This document shows positions 44,783-55,162 of a DNA stretch of 64,000 bases, one piece after another; positions within the stretch are counted from its first letter, which is position 1; each line of letters starts with the position of its first letter. The stretch is from Cellulomonas sp. KRMCY2 (GTDB taxonomy: Bacteria; Actinomycetota; Actinomycetes; Actinomycetales; Cellulomonadaceae). Both the position numbers and the translations under genes were made by a program. The DNA is taken from assembly GCF_000526515.1 (NCBI RefSeq), contig NZ_JAGF01000001.1, positions 1,054,001-1,118,000 on the forward strand, in the 5' to 3' direction. The notes under the pieces were generated by a model that searched no databases, was not told the origin of the DNA, and saw nothing but the letters and a program-made list of their open reading frames with translations.

Positions 44783-47260
44783 CTAACTGTCGGACCCGGT
44801 GTCGTGCGGCACCGACGCCGTGATCACTGTGCCGTCGGCTCGGTGCGTACCCGGCGGTGCGGCCGCTCCCGGCTCCCCCTCCAGCCGCGGACCCTGGCCG
44901 TCGAGCAGCACCGTGACCGGGTCCTGCGAGTCGACGACGACCCGTCGGCCGCGGACCGTCACCGCTGCCCCGTCTCCCGTCTCGGCCGCGAAGGTGATCG
45001 AGTCGGCGCGCACGGTGACCAGCAGCCGGGTGTCGCGCACGGTCAGCCGGAAGGTCAGGGACGGCCACGCGTCGGGCAGCCGTGGATCGAAGGAGAGCTC
45101 GGGGACGTCGTCCCGCATCCCGCCGAAGCCGTGCACGAGTGCACCCCAGACCCCACCGGCCGAGGCGACGTGCACCCCGTCCGCGGTGTTCGCGTGCAGG
45201 TCGGCGAGGTCGACGAAGAGCGACTCGTGGAAGTGCCGCAGGGCGAGCGCGTGGTAGCCGACCTCGGCCGCGACGATCGACTGCACGATGCCGGACAGCG
45301 TCGAGTCGCCCGTGGTGATCGGCTCGTAGTACTCGAAGTCGGCGCGCTTCTGCTCCGCGGTGAAGTACTCGCCCTGCAGGAAGAGCGCCAGCACGACGTC
45401 GGCCTGCTTGAGCACCTGGAAGCGGTAGATGACCAGCGGGTGGTAGTGCAGCATCAGGGGCCGCTTGTCGGCCGGGGTGTTGCGCAGGTCCCACACCTCA
45501 CGCTCGTGGAAGCTCGAGTCCTGCGGGTGGATGCCGAGGTTCGCGTCGTACGGGATGGCCATGGCGTCGGCCACCCTCGACCACTCGAGCACCTCGTCGT
45601 CGACGAGACCGAGCCGGGCCACCATCCGCGCGTGCTCCACGGGCCGGTCGCGCTCGAGCTCGGTGACCGCGCGGACCGCACGCCGCAGGTTGAACCTCGC
45701 CATCACGTTCGTGTAGAGGTTGTCGTTGACCACTGTCGTGTACTCGTCCGGGCCGGTGACGCCGTGGATGTGGAACGTGTCGGCGCCGTTGCCCCGCCAG
45801 AACCCGAGGTCGGCCCACATCCGCGCGGTCTCGACGAGCACGTCGACGCCGTCCTGGGCCATGAACTCCTCGTCGCCGGTGGCCTGCACGTACTTGCTCA
45901 CGGCGTAGGAGATGTCGGCGTCGATGTGGTACTGCGCGGTACCGGCCGCGTAGTACGCGGACGCCTCCTCACCGTTGATCGTGCGCCACGGGAACAGGGC
46001 CCCGCGCTGGGTGACCTCCTGGGCCCGGTCCCGCGCCGCGGGAAGCATGGTGCAGCGGAAGCGCAGCGCGTTGCGGGCCACCACCGGCGACGTGTAGACG
46101 AAGAACGGGACCACGTAGATCTCGCTGTCCCAGAAGTAGTGGCCGCCGTAGCCCGACCCGGTCACACCCTTCGCCGAGATGCCGGTGCCCTCCGCCCGCG
46201 CTGCTGCGGCGGCGAGCTGGAACAGGTTCCAGCGGATCGCCTGCTGCAGCTCCGGCTGACCCTCGACCTCGACGTCGGAGCGGGCCCAGTACGCGTCCAT
46301 CCAGCCCCGCTGGTCGGCGAACTGCTTCTCGACGCCCTCGTCCAGGACCCGGTCGAGCGTGCGGCGGCACCGGTCGACGAGCTCCCGCGCCGGCACGTTG
46401 CGCGAGGTGTGGTAGCTGACGGTCTTCGTGATCCGGATCGGCCGGCCCGGCTGGGCACGGATCCGGAAGACGTGCTTGGCGACGTCCTGCTCGACCTGGG
46501 TGAGCACCTCGTACTCGTTCTCGGTCTCGATCCGGTGGTCGGTCGCGACCGCGAGCGTCATCCCCGAGTGGGTGCACTGGTACCCGAGGACGGCGCGGTC
46601 GCCCCCGCCCCACTGCAGGATGGGCTGCAGGACGCGCTCCTCGAACGCCCAGGCCCGACGCGGGTCCGGGACCCCACCGGACTTCGGCTTCGTCCGGTAC
46701 TCGTCGAGCCCGTCCTGACGGTTGATGACCTGCGAGGACACGACGACCGGTGCCGGGGCGTCGAGCACCGTCACGTCGAAGGTGTAGACCGCGAGGTGCC
46801 GCTGGGTGAACGAGACCATCCGCCGCGAGCGCACGCGCACCCGGTTGCCCGAGGGCGTGCGCCAGACCAGGTCGCGGGTGAGCACGCCGTCGGCGAGGTC
46901 GAGCGTGCGCTCGTACGCGACGAGGTCCGCGACCGAGAGCAGCAGCGGCTCGTCGTCGACGTACAGCCGCAGCACCTTGGTGTCCGGGACGTTGACGATC
47001 GTCTGACCCGTGTGGGCGAAGCCGTAGGCGGCCTCGGCGTGCCGGATGGTCCACGTCTCGTGGAAGCCGTTGATGAACGTGCCGTGCGCATAGCGGTCGC
47101 GCCCTTCCTCGACGTTGCCGCGCAGCCCGAGGTAGCCGTTGCCGACCGCGAAGAGGGCCTCGGTCCGTCCGAGGTCGTCCGCGTCGAACATGCTCTCGGT
47201 CAGCCGCCACGGGTGGACCGGGAACCGCGTGCGGTCCAGGGGGTCGCGGAGCCCGGTCAC
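44783..47260 (-). CDS. Glycoside hydrolase family 65 (inverting alpha-glucoside phosphorylase)
   Basis: 825 residues from GTG 47260, overlapping the phosphoglucomutase stop as GTGA. GH65 landmarks: the N-terminal NGYLGLRGN, the long barrel domain with GYGGHYFWDSEIY, the general acid Glu506 in HGVTGPDEYT, and the phosphate-site region RPLMLHYHPL. These enzymes split trehalose, maltose, kojibiose or nigerose with phosphate to give beta-glucose 1-phosphate. The exact disaccharide cannot be read by eye. The neighbouring beta-phosphoglucomutase uses exactly that product, which supports a phosphorylase. Confidence 0.93.
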   Translation of the reverse strand: MTGLRDPLDRTRFPVHPWRLTESMFDADDLGRTEALFAVGNGYLGLRGNVEEGRDRYAHGTFINGFHETWTIRHAEAAYGFAHTGQTIVNVPDTKVLRLYVDDEPLLLSVADLVAYERTLDLADGVLTRDLVWRTPSGNRVRVRSRRMVSFTQRHLAVYTFDVTVLDAPAPVVVSSQVINRQDGLDEYRTKPKSGGVPDPRRAWAFEERVLQPILQWGGGDRAVLGYQCTHSGMTLAVATDHRIETENEYEVLTQVEQDVAKHVFRIRAQPGRPIRITKTVSYHTSRNVPARELVDRCRRTLDRVLDEGVEKQFADQRGWMDAYWARSDVEVEGQPELQQAIRWNLFQLAAAAARAEGTGISAKGVTGSGYGGHYFWDSEIYVVPFFVYTSPVVARNALRFRCTMLPAARDRAQEVTQRGALFPWRTINGEEASAYYAAGTAQYHIDADISYAVSKYVQATGDEEFMAQDGVDVLVETARMWADLGFWRGNGADTFHIHGVTGPDEYTTVVNDNLYTNVMARFNLRRAVRAVTELERDRPVEHARMVARLGLVDDEVLEWSRVADAMAIPYDANLGIHPQDSSFHEREVWDLRNTPADKRPLMLHYHPLVIYRFQVLKQADVVLALFLQGEYFTAEQKRADFEYYEPITTGDSTLSGIVQSIVAAEVGYHALALRHFHESLFVDLADLHANTADGVHVASAGGVWGALVHGFGGMRDDVPELSFDPRLPDAWPSLTFRLTVRDTRLLVTVRADSITFAAETGDGAAVTVRGRRVVVDSQDPVTVLLDGQGPRLEGEPGAAAPPGTHRADGTVITASVPHDTGSDS

Positions 47261-47973
47261 CGGGTCACCAGCTCGGCGAGGTCCTCGACGACGACGTCCG
47301 CTCCGGCCTGCAGCAGCACCTGTGCGCCGGCTCCGCGGTCGACGCCGACGACGAGGCCGAACCCGCCCGCCCGGCCCGCGGCGACGCCGGCGACGGCGTC
47401 CTCGATCACCACGGCACGGTCGACGGGCACACCCAGCAGCTCGGCGGCGCGCAGGAAGGTCTCGGCCGACGGCTTGCCCAGCAGACCCTCGTCGTGGGCC
47501 AGCTCGCCGTCGACGACGACGACGAACCGATCGGCCAGCCGAGCGGCCCGCAGCACCGCCCGGGTGTTGCGTGAGCTCGACACGACGGCGACGGCGACGG
47601 CCCGCTGCGCGAGCTCGTCGAGCAGCGCTACCGACCCGGGGTAGGCCGTCACGCCCTCCTGCGCCAGCAGCCGGTCCAGCACCTCCTGCTTGGTGTTGCC
47701 GAGGCCGCAGACCGTCCCGGTCCCGGGCGCGTCGGCCGGCTCACCCTCCGGCAGGACGATGCCGCGTGAGGCCAGCACCGCCCGGACGCCGTCGTACCGG
47801 GGCTTCCCGTCGATGTGGGCGAAGTAGTCGGCCCCGCTGTAGGCGGGCAGCACGCCCCGCGCAGCGAGATACGTGGAGAACACCTGGTGCCAGGCGCGCA
47901 TGTGTACCTCAGCGGTCGGGGTCAGGACGCCGTCGAGGTCGAAGAGCACCCCGTCGAAGCGGTCCCAGACCAT
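47257..47973 (-). CDS. Beta-phosphoglucomutase (HAD superfamily)
   Basis: 238 residues from ATG 47973. HAD motifs: FDGVLFDLDGVLT (nucleophile Asp and acid-base Asp), VVSSSRNT (motif II), GKPSAETF (motif III Lys) and VIEDAVAGVAAG (motif IV). The alpha-helical cap carries the substrate loop. It converts beta-glucose 1-phosphate to glucose 6-phosphate, the step after GH65. TAGCGT at 47985-47980 lies 6 nt before the ATG, a leaderless promoter for the pgmB-GH65-tetR operon. Confidence 0.92.
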   Translation of the reverse strand: MVWDRFDGVLFDLDGVLTPTAEVHMRAWHQVFSTYLAARGVLPAYSGADYFAHIDGKPRYDGVRAVLASRGIVLPEGEPADAPGTGTVCGLGNTKQEVLDRLLAQEGVTAYPGSVALLDELAQRAVAVAVVSSSRNTRAVLRAARLADRFVVVVDGELAHDEGLLGKPSAETFLRAAELLGVPVDRAVVIEDAVAGVAAGRAGGFGLVVGVDRGAGAQVLLQAGADVVVEDLAELVTR

Positions 47974-48014
47974 GACCCAACGCTAGCCCTCCGGCCGTCG
48001 TGACGAGCCTCGGA

Positions 48015-50633
<2,619 letters not shown>

Positions 50634-50686
50634 CTGTGCCTGCCTCCGTGACTGTCGTGATCGACACTCAGCGCAACCGCTGCAAA

Positions 50687-50707
50687 GTTGAGCGTATTCC
50701 GCTCAAG
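50687..50707. promoter_or_regulatory. HAIR (HspR) operator upstream of clpB
   Basis: TTGAGC (50688-50693), 7-nt spacer, GCTCAA (50701-50706) match the known HAIR consensus CTTGAGT-N7-ACTCAAG bound by HspR in Streptomyces, Mycobacterium and Corynebacterium. It lies 55-75 nt upstream of the clpB start in the gap shared with the divergent LppM-like gene. No hspR gene is in this window. Confidence 0.8.
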
Positions 50708-50802
50708 TCTCATGCGCGAGCCGCCGATGCTCTCCTCTGCGTCATCCGGTGGACGGCCGGCAAAACGCACCCCGTCGGCCCGCGCCTGTGGGAGGGTCAA
50801 GC

Positions 50803-51753
50803 ATGCGCACACGACGACTATGGGGAGCCTCCGCGCTCGCCGCCACACTCCTGCTCGCCCTGACGGGCTGCGTCAAGGTGGACATGGACATCCAGCTCCA
50901 GTCCGACGACACAGTCGACGGCTCACTCCTCTTCGCCGTGTCCTCCGAGCTCGCCGAGCTCTCCGGTCAGGACCCGGAGGCCCTGGCGGAGCAGATGCAG
51001 CAGGACATGACCGAGGGCGACGACTCCGGTACGACCAGGACCGAGCCGTACGACGACGGCGAGTACATCGGCAGCACGACGTACTTCGAGGGTGAGACGC
51101 TCGACTACTTCGGCGCGTCGTCCGACGACCCGGATGCCCTGAAGATCGTGCGCGAGGGCGACGAGTTCGTCGTCAGCGGCGCGATGGACCTGACCGACGC
51201 CGGCGCCGAGGACATGGGCGACGTCGGCGGCGCGATGGACGTCAGGATCGCGATCACGTTCCCCGGTGCGGTGGGCGACCACGACGGGACCCTCGACGGC
51301 AAGACGGTCGTCTGGGAGCCGGTCATCGGTGAGCGCACCGAGATCAATGCCCGCGGCAGCGCCGTGGAGGGTGGCGGCCTCGGCGGTCTCCAGCCCCTGC
51401 TGATCGGCCTCATCGCCCTCGTGGCTCTCGCAGCGATCGGCGTGGTCGTCTTCCTCGTCGTGCGCAGCCGCAGGGCCGGCGCAGCGCCGGCTCCGGCCGT
51501 GCCGGGCGGGTACGGCGACCCGAACGTCGGCTACGCAGGCGGCCTGCCGGGCGACGCCGGTGCCGTCCCGCCGGCGCAGTTCACCCCGCAGGCACCGCCC
51601 GTGGCACAGGTGCCACCGGCACCGCCGGCACCACCCGCCGCACCGCCGGCACCACCCGCCGCACCGCCGGCACCGCCTGCGGCACCGCCGGCCCAGGTCG
51701 AGCCGCCGGTCCAGACCGAGCCGCCCGTCCCGCCGCAGGCGCCCGAGCAGTGA
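50803..51753 (+). CDS. LppM-like membrane lipoprotein with Pro-rich tail
   Basis: 316 residues from ATG 50803, with GGAGGG upstream. Lipobox ALTGC gives Cys23. The LppM-type domain (~25-200: VKVDMDIQLQSDDTVDGSLL and following) lies outside the membrane, then comes a transmembrane helix (LLIGLIALVALAAIGVVVFL) and a cytoplasmic Pro/Ala tail. Mycobacterial LppM is a surface protein linked to phagosome interaction; here the role is unknown. The tail carries a 21-bp DNA repeat. Confidence 0.83.
   Translation: MRTRRLWGASALAATLLLALTGCVKVDMDIQLQSDDTVDGSLLFAVSSELAELSGQDPEALAEQMQQDMTEGDDSGTTRTEPYDDGEYIGSTTYFEGETLDYFGASSDDPDALKIVREGDEFVVSGAMDLTDAGAEDMGDVGGAMDVRIAITFPGAVGDHDGTLDGKTVVWEPVIGERTEINARGSAVEGGGLGGLQPLLIGLIALVALAAIGVVVFLVVRSRRAGAAPAPAVPGGYGDPNVGYAGGLPGDAGAVPPAQFTPQAPPVAQVPPAPPAPPAAPPAPPAAPPAPPAAPPAQVEPPVQTEPPVPPQAPEQ
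51620..51691. repeat. 21-bp tandem repeat encoding the Pro/Ala tail
   Basis: Units starting CACCGCCGGCACCACCCG at 51620, 51641 and 51662 (third copy diverged), plus a partial fourth, encode repeats of PPAPPA inside the LppM-like gene. The period is a multiple of three, so copy-number change would keep the frame. Confidence 0.85.
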
Positions 51754-51760
51754 CCTCACC

Positions 51761-51793
51761 CGATGGCCCGGCCCACCACGGGCCGGGCCATCG
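51761..51793 (+). terminator. Strong terminator hairpin after the LppM-like gene
   Basis: CGATGGCCCGGCCC (51761-51774) pairs perfectly over 14 bp with GGGCCGGGCCATCG (51780-51793) around a 5-nt loop. It begins 7 nt after the stop codon. No U-tract follows. Confidence 0.7.
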
Positions 51794-51894
51794 GCGTCCC
51801 CTGGGCGGGCCTGTCCCGCGGGTCGCCCGGCTGGCATGATCGGCTCAGGGTCGAACCACGGGCACGCGGCCCCGTCCCGGAGGAGCAGCGCACC

Positions 51895-52290
51895 ATGTCG
51901 ATCGTCGTGGGGTACACACCCACACCGGAGGGCGAGGCGGCCCTGCGGCACGCCGTCACGGAGGCCACCGTCCACGGGCACGACCTGGTCGTGGTCAACG
52001 TCTCGGCCACCAGCGACCCGCCGGAGAAGACCTTCGCGACCGAGGGTGAGCTGGCCGCGGTACGGGCGACGCTCGACGCGAGCGGCGTGCCGTACGCGGT
52101 CCGTCAGCTGGTCCGTGGCAAGGACGCCGCCGAGGAGATCATCGACGTGGCGGAGGAGACCGGCGCGGCGTTCATCGTCATCGGGCTGCGGCACCGCTCA
52201 CCGGTCGGCAAGCTCCTGCTCGGCAGCAACTCCCAGCAGATCCTGCTCACCGCAGCCTGCCCGGTCGTCGCGGTGAAGGCACCCCGCTGA
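51895..52290 (+). CDS. Universal stress protein family
   Basis: 131 residues from ATG 51895, with GGAGGAG 10 nt upstream. It is a single UspA domain: SIVVGYTPTPEGEAALRHAV at the start, IIDVAEETGAAFIVIGLR and PVGKLLLGSNSQQIL at the end. The first glycine of the G-x2-G ATP motif is followed by arginine/histidine instead of the second glycine, so ATP binding is uncertain. It is followed directly by a hydrolase gene. Confidence 0.88.
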   Translation: MSIVVGYTPTPEGEAALRHAVTEATVHGHDLVVVNVSATSDPPEKTFATEGELAAVRATLDASGVPYAVRQLVRGKDAAEEIIDVAEETGAAFIVIGLRHRSPVGKLLLGSNSQQILLTAACPVVAVKAPR

Positions 52291-52328
52291 ACGCCGACGG
52301 GGTCACCGACGCACCGGTCCGGGCCTGG

Positions 52329-53273
52329 TTGCCCGACCTCCTGGGCGATGGCTGGCAGACGCTGACGCTGCCCTTGCGACCGGACGCCCAGGGCCCGGCG
52401 ATCGCGACGCTCGTCCGCCGCACCAGGTCCGCAGGGAGCAGGCGGGCGGTGCTCTACGTGCACGGCTACGTCGACTACTTCTTCCAGACCCACCTCGGCG
52501 ACTTCTGGGCGGACCTCGGCTACGACTTCTATGCCATCGACCTGCGGACGCACGGCCGCGCGCTGCTCGACCACCAGGTGCCGAACTACTGCACCGACCT
52601 CGCCGTGCACAGCGAGGAGCTCGACCTGGCCGCCAGGATCATCCGCGAGGAGGAGGGCCACGACACGCTCGTCGTGATGGGCCACTCCACCGGCGGGCTC
52701 GTCCTGAGCCTGTGGGCGCACGCACGGCGGGACCGACCCGCGGGACCGGTGGCCGACGCCCTCGTCCTGAACAGCCCGTGGTTCGACCTGAACCGTGGCT
52801 GGTTCGACCGCGTGGTGACCACCCACGCCGTCGACCTGCTCGGACGCGTGGCCCCGCACGCCGTCGTCGGGCAGGTCGGGCGGTTTTACGGCGAGTGGCT
52901 GCACAGCCCTCAGGGCGGCTGGACGTTCGACCAGCGGTGGAAGCCCGACCGTGGCTTCGGCGTCCGGGCCGGCTGGCTGCGCACCGTGCGCCGTGGCCAC
53001 CGGGCCGTCGCGCGCGGGCTGGACATCGACGTGCCCGTCCTGGTGTGCGCGGCCGGGACGAGCGGCCCGTACGACCGGTGGCACGACGCCCTCGACCGGA
53101 CCGACAGCGTGCTCTCGACCGAGCAGATCGTGGCCAGGGCGCCGTTCCTCGGCGGGGACGTCACGATCGTCCAGATACCCGACGGCGTGCACGACCTGAC
53201 ACTGTCGCCCGAGCCCGCGCGCACGGCGTTCTTCGACGCCGTGCGGGCGTGGGTCGGCCGGCGCCTGCCGTAG
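52329..53273 (+). CDS. Alpha/beta hydrolase (lysophospholipase-like)
   Basis: 314 residues from TTG 52329. An in-frame CTG at 52287, which overlaps the USP stop (CTGA), could add 14 residues that look part of the fold (VRAWLPDLLGDGW); no ATG or GTG exists in this stretch, so the start is uncertain. The fold shows VLYVHGYVDYFFQT, the nucleophile elbow VVMGHSTGG and the late His in GVHDLTLS. It is predicted to be a cytoplasmic lysophospholipase or esterase. It is convergent with the septum-formation-like lipoprotein gene. Confidence 0.82.
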   Translation: MPDLLGDGWQTLTLPLRPDAQGPAIATLVRRTRSAGSRRAVLYVHGYVDYFFQTHLGDFWADLGYDFYAIDLRTHGRALLDHQVPNYCTDLAVHSEELDLAARIIREEEGHDTLVVMGHSTGGLVLSLWAHARRDRPAGPVADALVLNSPWFDLNRGWFDRVVTTHAVDLLGRVAPHAVVGQVGRFYGEWLHSPQGGWTFDQRWKPDRGFGVRAGWLRTVRRGHRAVARGLDIDVPVLVCAAGTSGPYDRWHDALDRTDSVLSTEQIVARAPFLGGDVTIVQIPDGVHDLTLSPEPARTAFFDAVRAWVGRRLP

Positions 53274-53298
53274 GCAGGTCGGCCGGTGCCCCGAGCGG

Positions 53299-53793
53299 TC
53301 AGCGCCCGGCGTTCGCCATCGTGCCCGTGACGCCGCCCTTGGTGGTGGTGTCGACCGCGAGGCAGAGGATCTGGCGGTCGTCCATGTTGTCCCAGCTCTC
53401 CTGCGTCGGCGCCATCGACTGCAGGTAGATCTCGGAGTCGTCGTAGCTGACGCCGATGAAGGTCTCGAACTCGGCATAGCAGAAGTCGTCCGCCTGTGCG
53501 AAGACCTCGTCCTGACCGGGGAACTCGCCGTCCGCCAGATCCGTCGTCGCGTACACCTCGGAGTCGTGGGCCTCGGCGCACGGGATCGTCTGCACGCTCT
53601 GGACCTCGGTCTCGGCCTCGGCGGTGTTGAGGCAGTCGCCGATCCGCAGCGAGAAGACGTCCGAGTCGCTGCCCTCGACGATCTCGCCGGACTCCTCGTC
53701 GCGGACGGCGTCGCCGGGGCCGCAGGCGGTCAACCCGCCGACCATGACTGTCGCGATGAGCAGGGCGGCGGCACGACGGGGCAGGGCGCGCAT
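53299..53793 (-). CDS. Septum-formation-like lipoprotein
   Basis: 164 residues from ATG 53793, with AAGGA 7 nt upstream. Lipobox GLTAC gives Cys24. The domain repeats the pattern of the protein at 40832-41497: RIGDCLNTAE, TIPCAEAHDSEVYAT, DFCYAEF and ILCLAVD. Septum_form domains are extracellular and of unclear function. The long intergenic space upstream (53794-54026) is shared with the divergent metal-binding protein gene. Confidence 0.83.
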   Translation of the reverse strand: MRALPRRAAALLIATVMVGGLTACGPGDAVRDEESGEIVEGSDSDVFSLRIGDCLNTAEAETEVQSVQTIPCAEAHDSEVYATTDLADGEFPGQDEVFAQADDFCYAEFETFIGVSYDDSEIYLQSMAPTQESWDNMDDRQILCLAVDTTTKGGVTGTMANAGR

Positions 53794-53920
53794 AGGGAGG
53801 TCCTTCGACGGCGGGGTGCGGGGTCTGGTGCGTGCACGCTATCGCGCTGGGCGTCGGCGCAGCCGGAGTGTCCCGGGTGCGTGGCGTACGGCGGCGATCC
53901 GTCCACCATCCGGTCGGACG

Positions 53921-53937
53921 TACCCGCCGCACGGGTT
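53921..53937. promoter_or_regulatory. Possible CsoR-like operator upstream of the metal-binding protein gene
   Basis: TACCCG (53921-53926), 5-nt spacer, CGGGTT (53932-53937) form an inverted repeat that resembles copper-repressor (CsoR) sites of the TACCC/GGGTA kind. It lies 90 nt upstream of the HMA protein ATG. The match is partial and unproven. Confidence 0.25.
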
Positions 53938-54026
53938 CGGCGTGCCGGCCGATCCCGGGTTACCGTGATCCGAGCGCCCTGCGGTCGTCGCACGGCTGCC
54001 CCCCGTGCCGCCCCTGGAGGAACCCC

Positions 54027-54395
54027 ATGGTCATCAACCCCGTCTCGATCGGCGACCGACCCGCCCCCGCCGTCCAGGAGTCGTCCGGCGGCTGCGGCTG
54101 CGGCGGCTGCGGCTGCGGCGGCGGGAACGGCGCGACCGACGAGGCGACGGTCGGGTCCGTCGACCTGGCGAGCGCGACGACGGCGACCTACGGCGTCGAG
54201 GGCATGACCTGCGGCCACTGCGTCTCGGCCGTCACCCAGGAGCTCTCGACCGTGCCCGGTGTGACCGACGTGGACATCACCCTGGTGAAGGACGGGGTCT
54301 CGACGGTGACCGTCCGCAGCGCCGCCCCGCTGGACGTCGACACCGTGCGCGCGGCGGTCGACGAGGCCGGCTACGCGCTCGTCGACAACGCCTGA
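54027..54395 (+). CDS. Heavy-metal-associated (HMA) domain protein with Cys/Gly-rich head
   Basis: 122 residues from ATG 54027, with GGAGG 6 nt upstream. The C-terminal ~70 residues are an HMA domain (VEGMTCGHCVSAVTQEL, metal cysteines 62 and 65), as in copper chaperones. Residues 21-33 form an unusual GGCGCGGCGCGGG segment adding Cys23, 25, 28 and 30, absent in ordinary CopZ. It probably binds Cu(I) in the cytoplasm. No copper ATPase lies in the window. Confidence 0.82.
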   Translation: MVINPVSIGDRPAPAVQESSGGCGCGGCGCGGGNGATDEATVGSVDLASATTATYGVEGMTCGHCVSAVTQELSTVPGVTDVDITLVKDGVSTVTVRSAAPLDVDTVRAAVDEAGYALVDNA

Positions 54396-54417
54396 CGACG
54401 GGCCGGCGGATGCCGCG

Positions 54418-55161
54418 GTGACTGCGCCGAGGCATCGCTTCGAGCACCTCCCCGCCTCCGCGCACGAGGAGATCCGCACCTTCCATCCCCGGCGCAGCCC
54501 CCTGGGTCCCGCCCGGCTGGACGCCCTGGAGACGCTGTGGCCCCGGCTGGGCTTCTCCGTGCACGACGAGGCGACCGGACCGGCGCCGCTGACCGCCGAC
54601 GGTCTGCTCGACACCGTGACCCTCTTCGGCCGGCGCGCCCCGCTCGTGCTCGAGGTCGGCTCCGGGATGGGCGAGACGGTGGTCGCGATGGCCGTCGCCG
54701 ACCCGGTGCGCGACTACCTCGCGGTCGAGGCCCACCTGCCCGGCATCGCGCACCTCCTCGGCCTGATCGACCGGCGGGGCCTGACGAACCTCCGCGTCGC
54801 GCACGGCGACGCGCTGGAACTCGTCCGGCGCCGGATCGCACCGGGCGGCCTCGACGCCGTGCACGTCTTCTTCCCCGACCCGTGGCCCAAGGCCAAGCAC
54901 CACAAGCGGCGGCTCATCGCCCCGGCACACGTCGCCCTGCTGCGCTCGCGCCTGCGACCCGGCGGCACCCTGCACTGCGCGACCGACTGGGCGCCGTACG
55001 CCGTGGCGATGCTCGAGACGCTCGCCGCCGACCCCGAGCTCGTCAACACCCACGCCGGCTACGCGCCACGCCCGGCACACCGACCGGTGACCAAGTTCGA
55101 GCGGCGCGGCCTCGCCCTCGGCCACGAGATCGCCGACCTCGTGTTCGTCAGGGTCGGCTAG
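54418..55161 (+). CDS. trmB: tRNA (guanine-N7-)-methyltransferase
   Basis: 247 residues from GTG 54418. TrmB features are present: LVLEVGSGMGET (SAM loop), AVEAHLPGIAHLL, VHVFFPDPWPKAKHHKRR and KFERRG near the end. It makes m7G46 in tRNA. The stop TAG (55159-55161) lies inside the 6-bp target duplication of an IS481-family insertion, which left the protein intact. Confidence 0.95.
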   Translation: MTAPRHRFEHLPASAHEEIRTFHPRRSPLGPARLDALETLWPRLGFSVHDEATGPAPLTADGLLDTVTLFGRRAPLVLEVGSGMGETVVAMAVADPVRDYLAVEAHLPGIAHLLGLIDRRGLTNLRVAHGDALELVRRRIAPGGLDAVHVFFPDPWPKAKHHKRRLIAPAHVALLRSRLRPGGTLHCATDWAPYAVAMLETLAADPELVNTHAGYAPRPAHRPVTKFERRGLALGHEIADLVFVRVG

Positions 55162-55162
55162 G
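55157..55162. repeat. Left target-site duplication of the IS481-family element
   Basis: GCTAGG at 55157-55162 matches GCTAGG at 56234-56239 on the other side of the element. It fits the NCTAGN target preference known for IS481. It contains the trmB stop codon. Confidence 0.85.

Noticed and set aside
44714-47644. 976-codon plus-strand frame over the GH65 gene
   Set aside because: Antisense shadow; composition rich in His, Asp, Arg and Val with no recognisable domain, while the minus strand encodes an intact GH65 enzyme.
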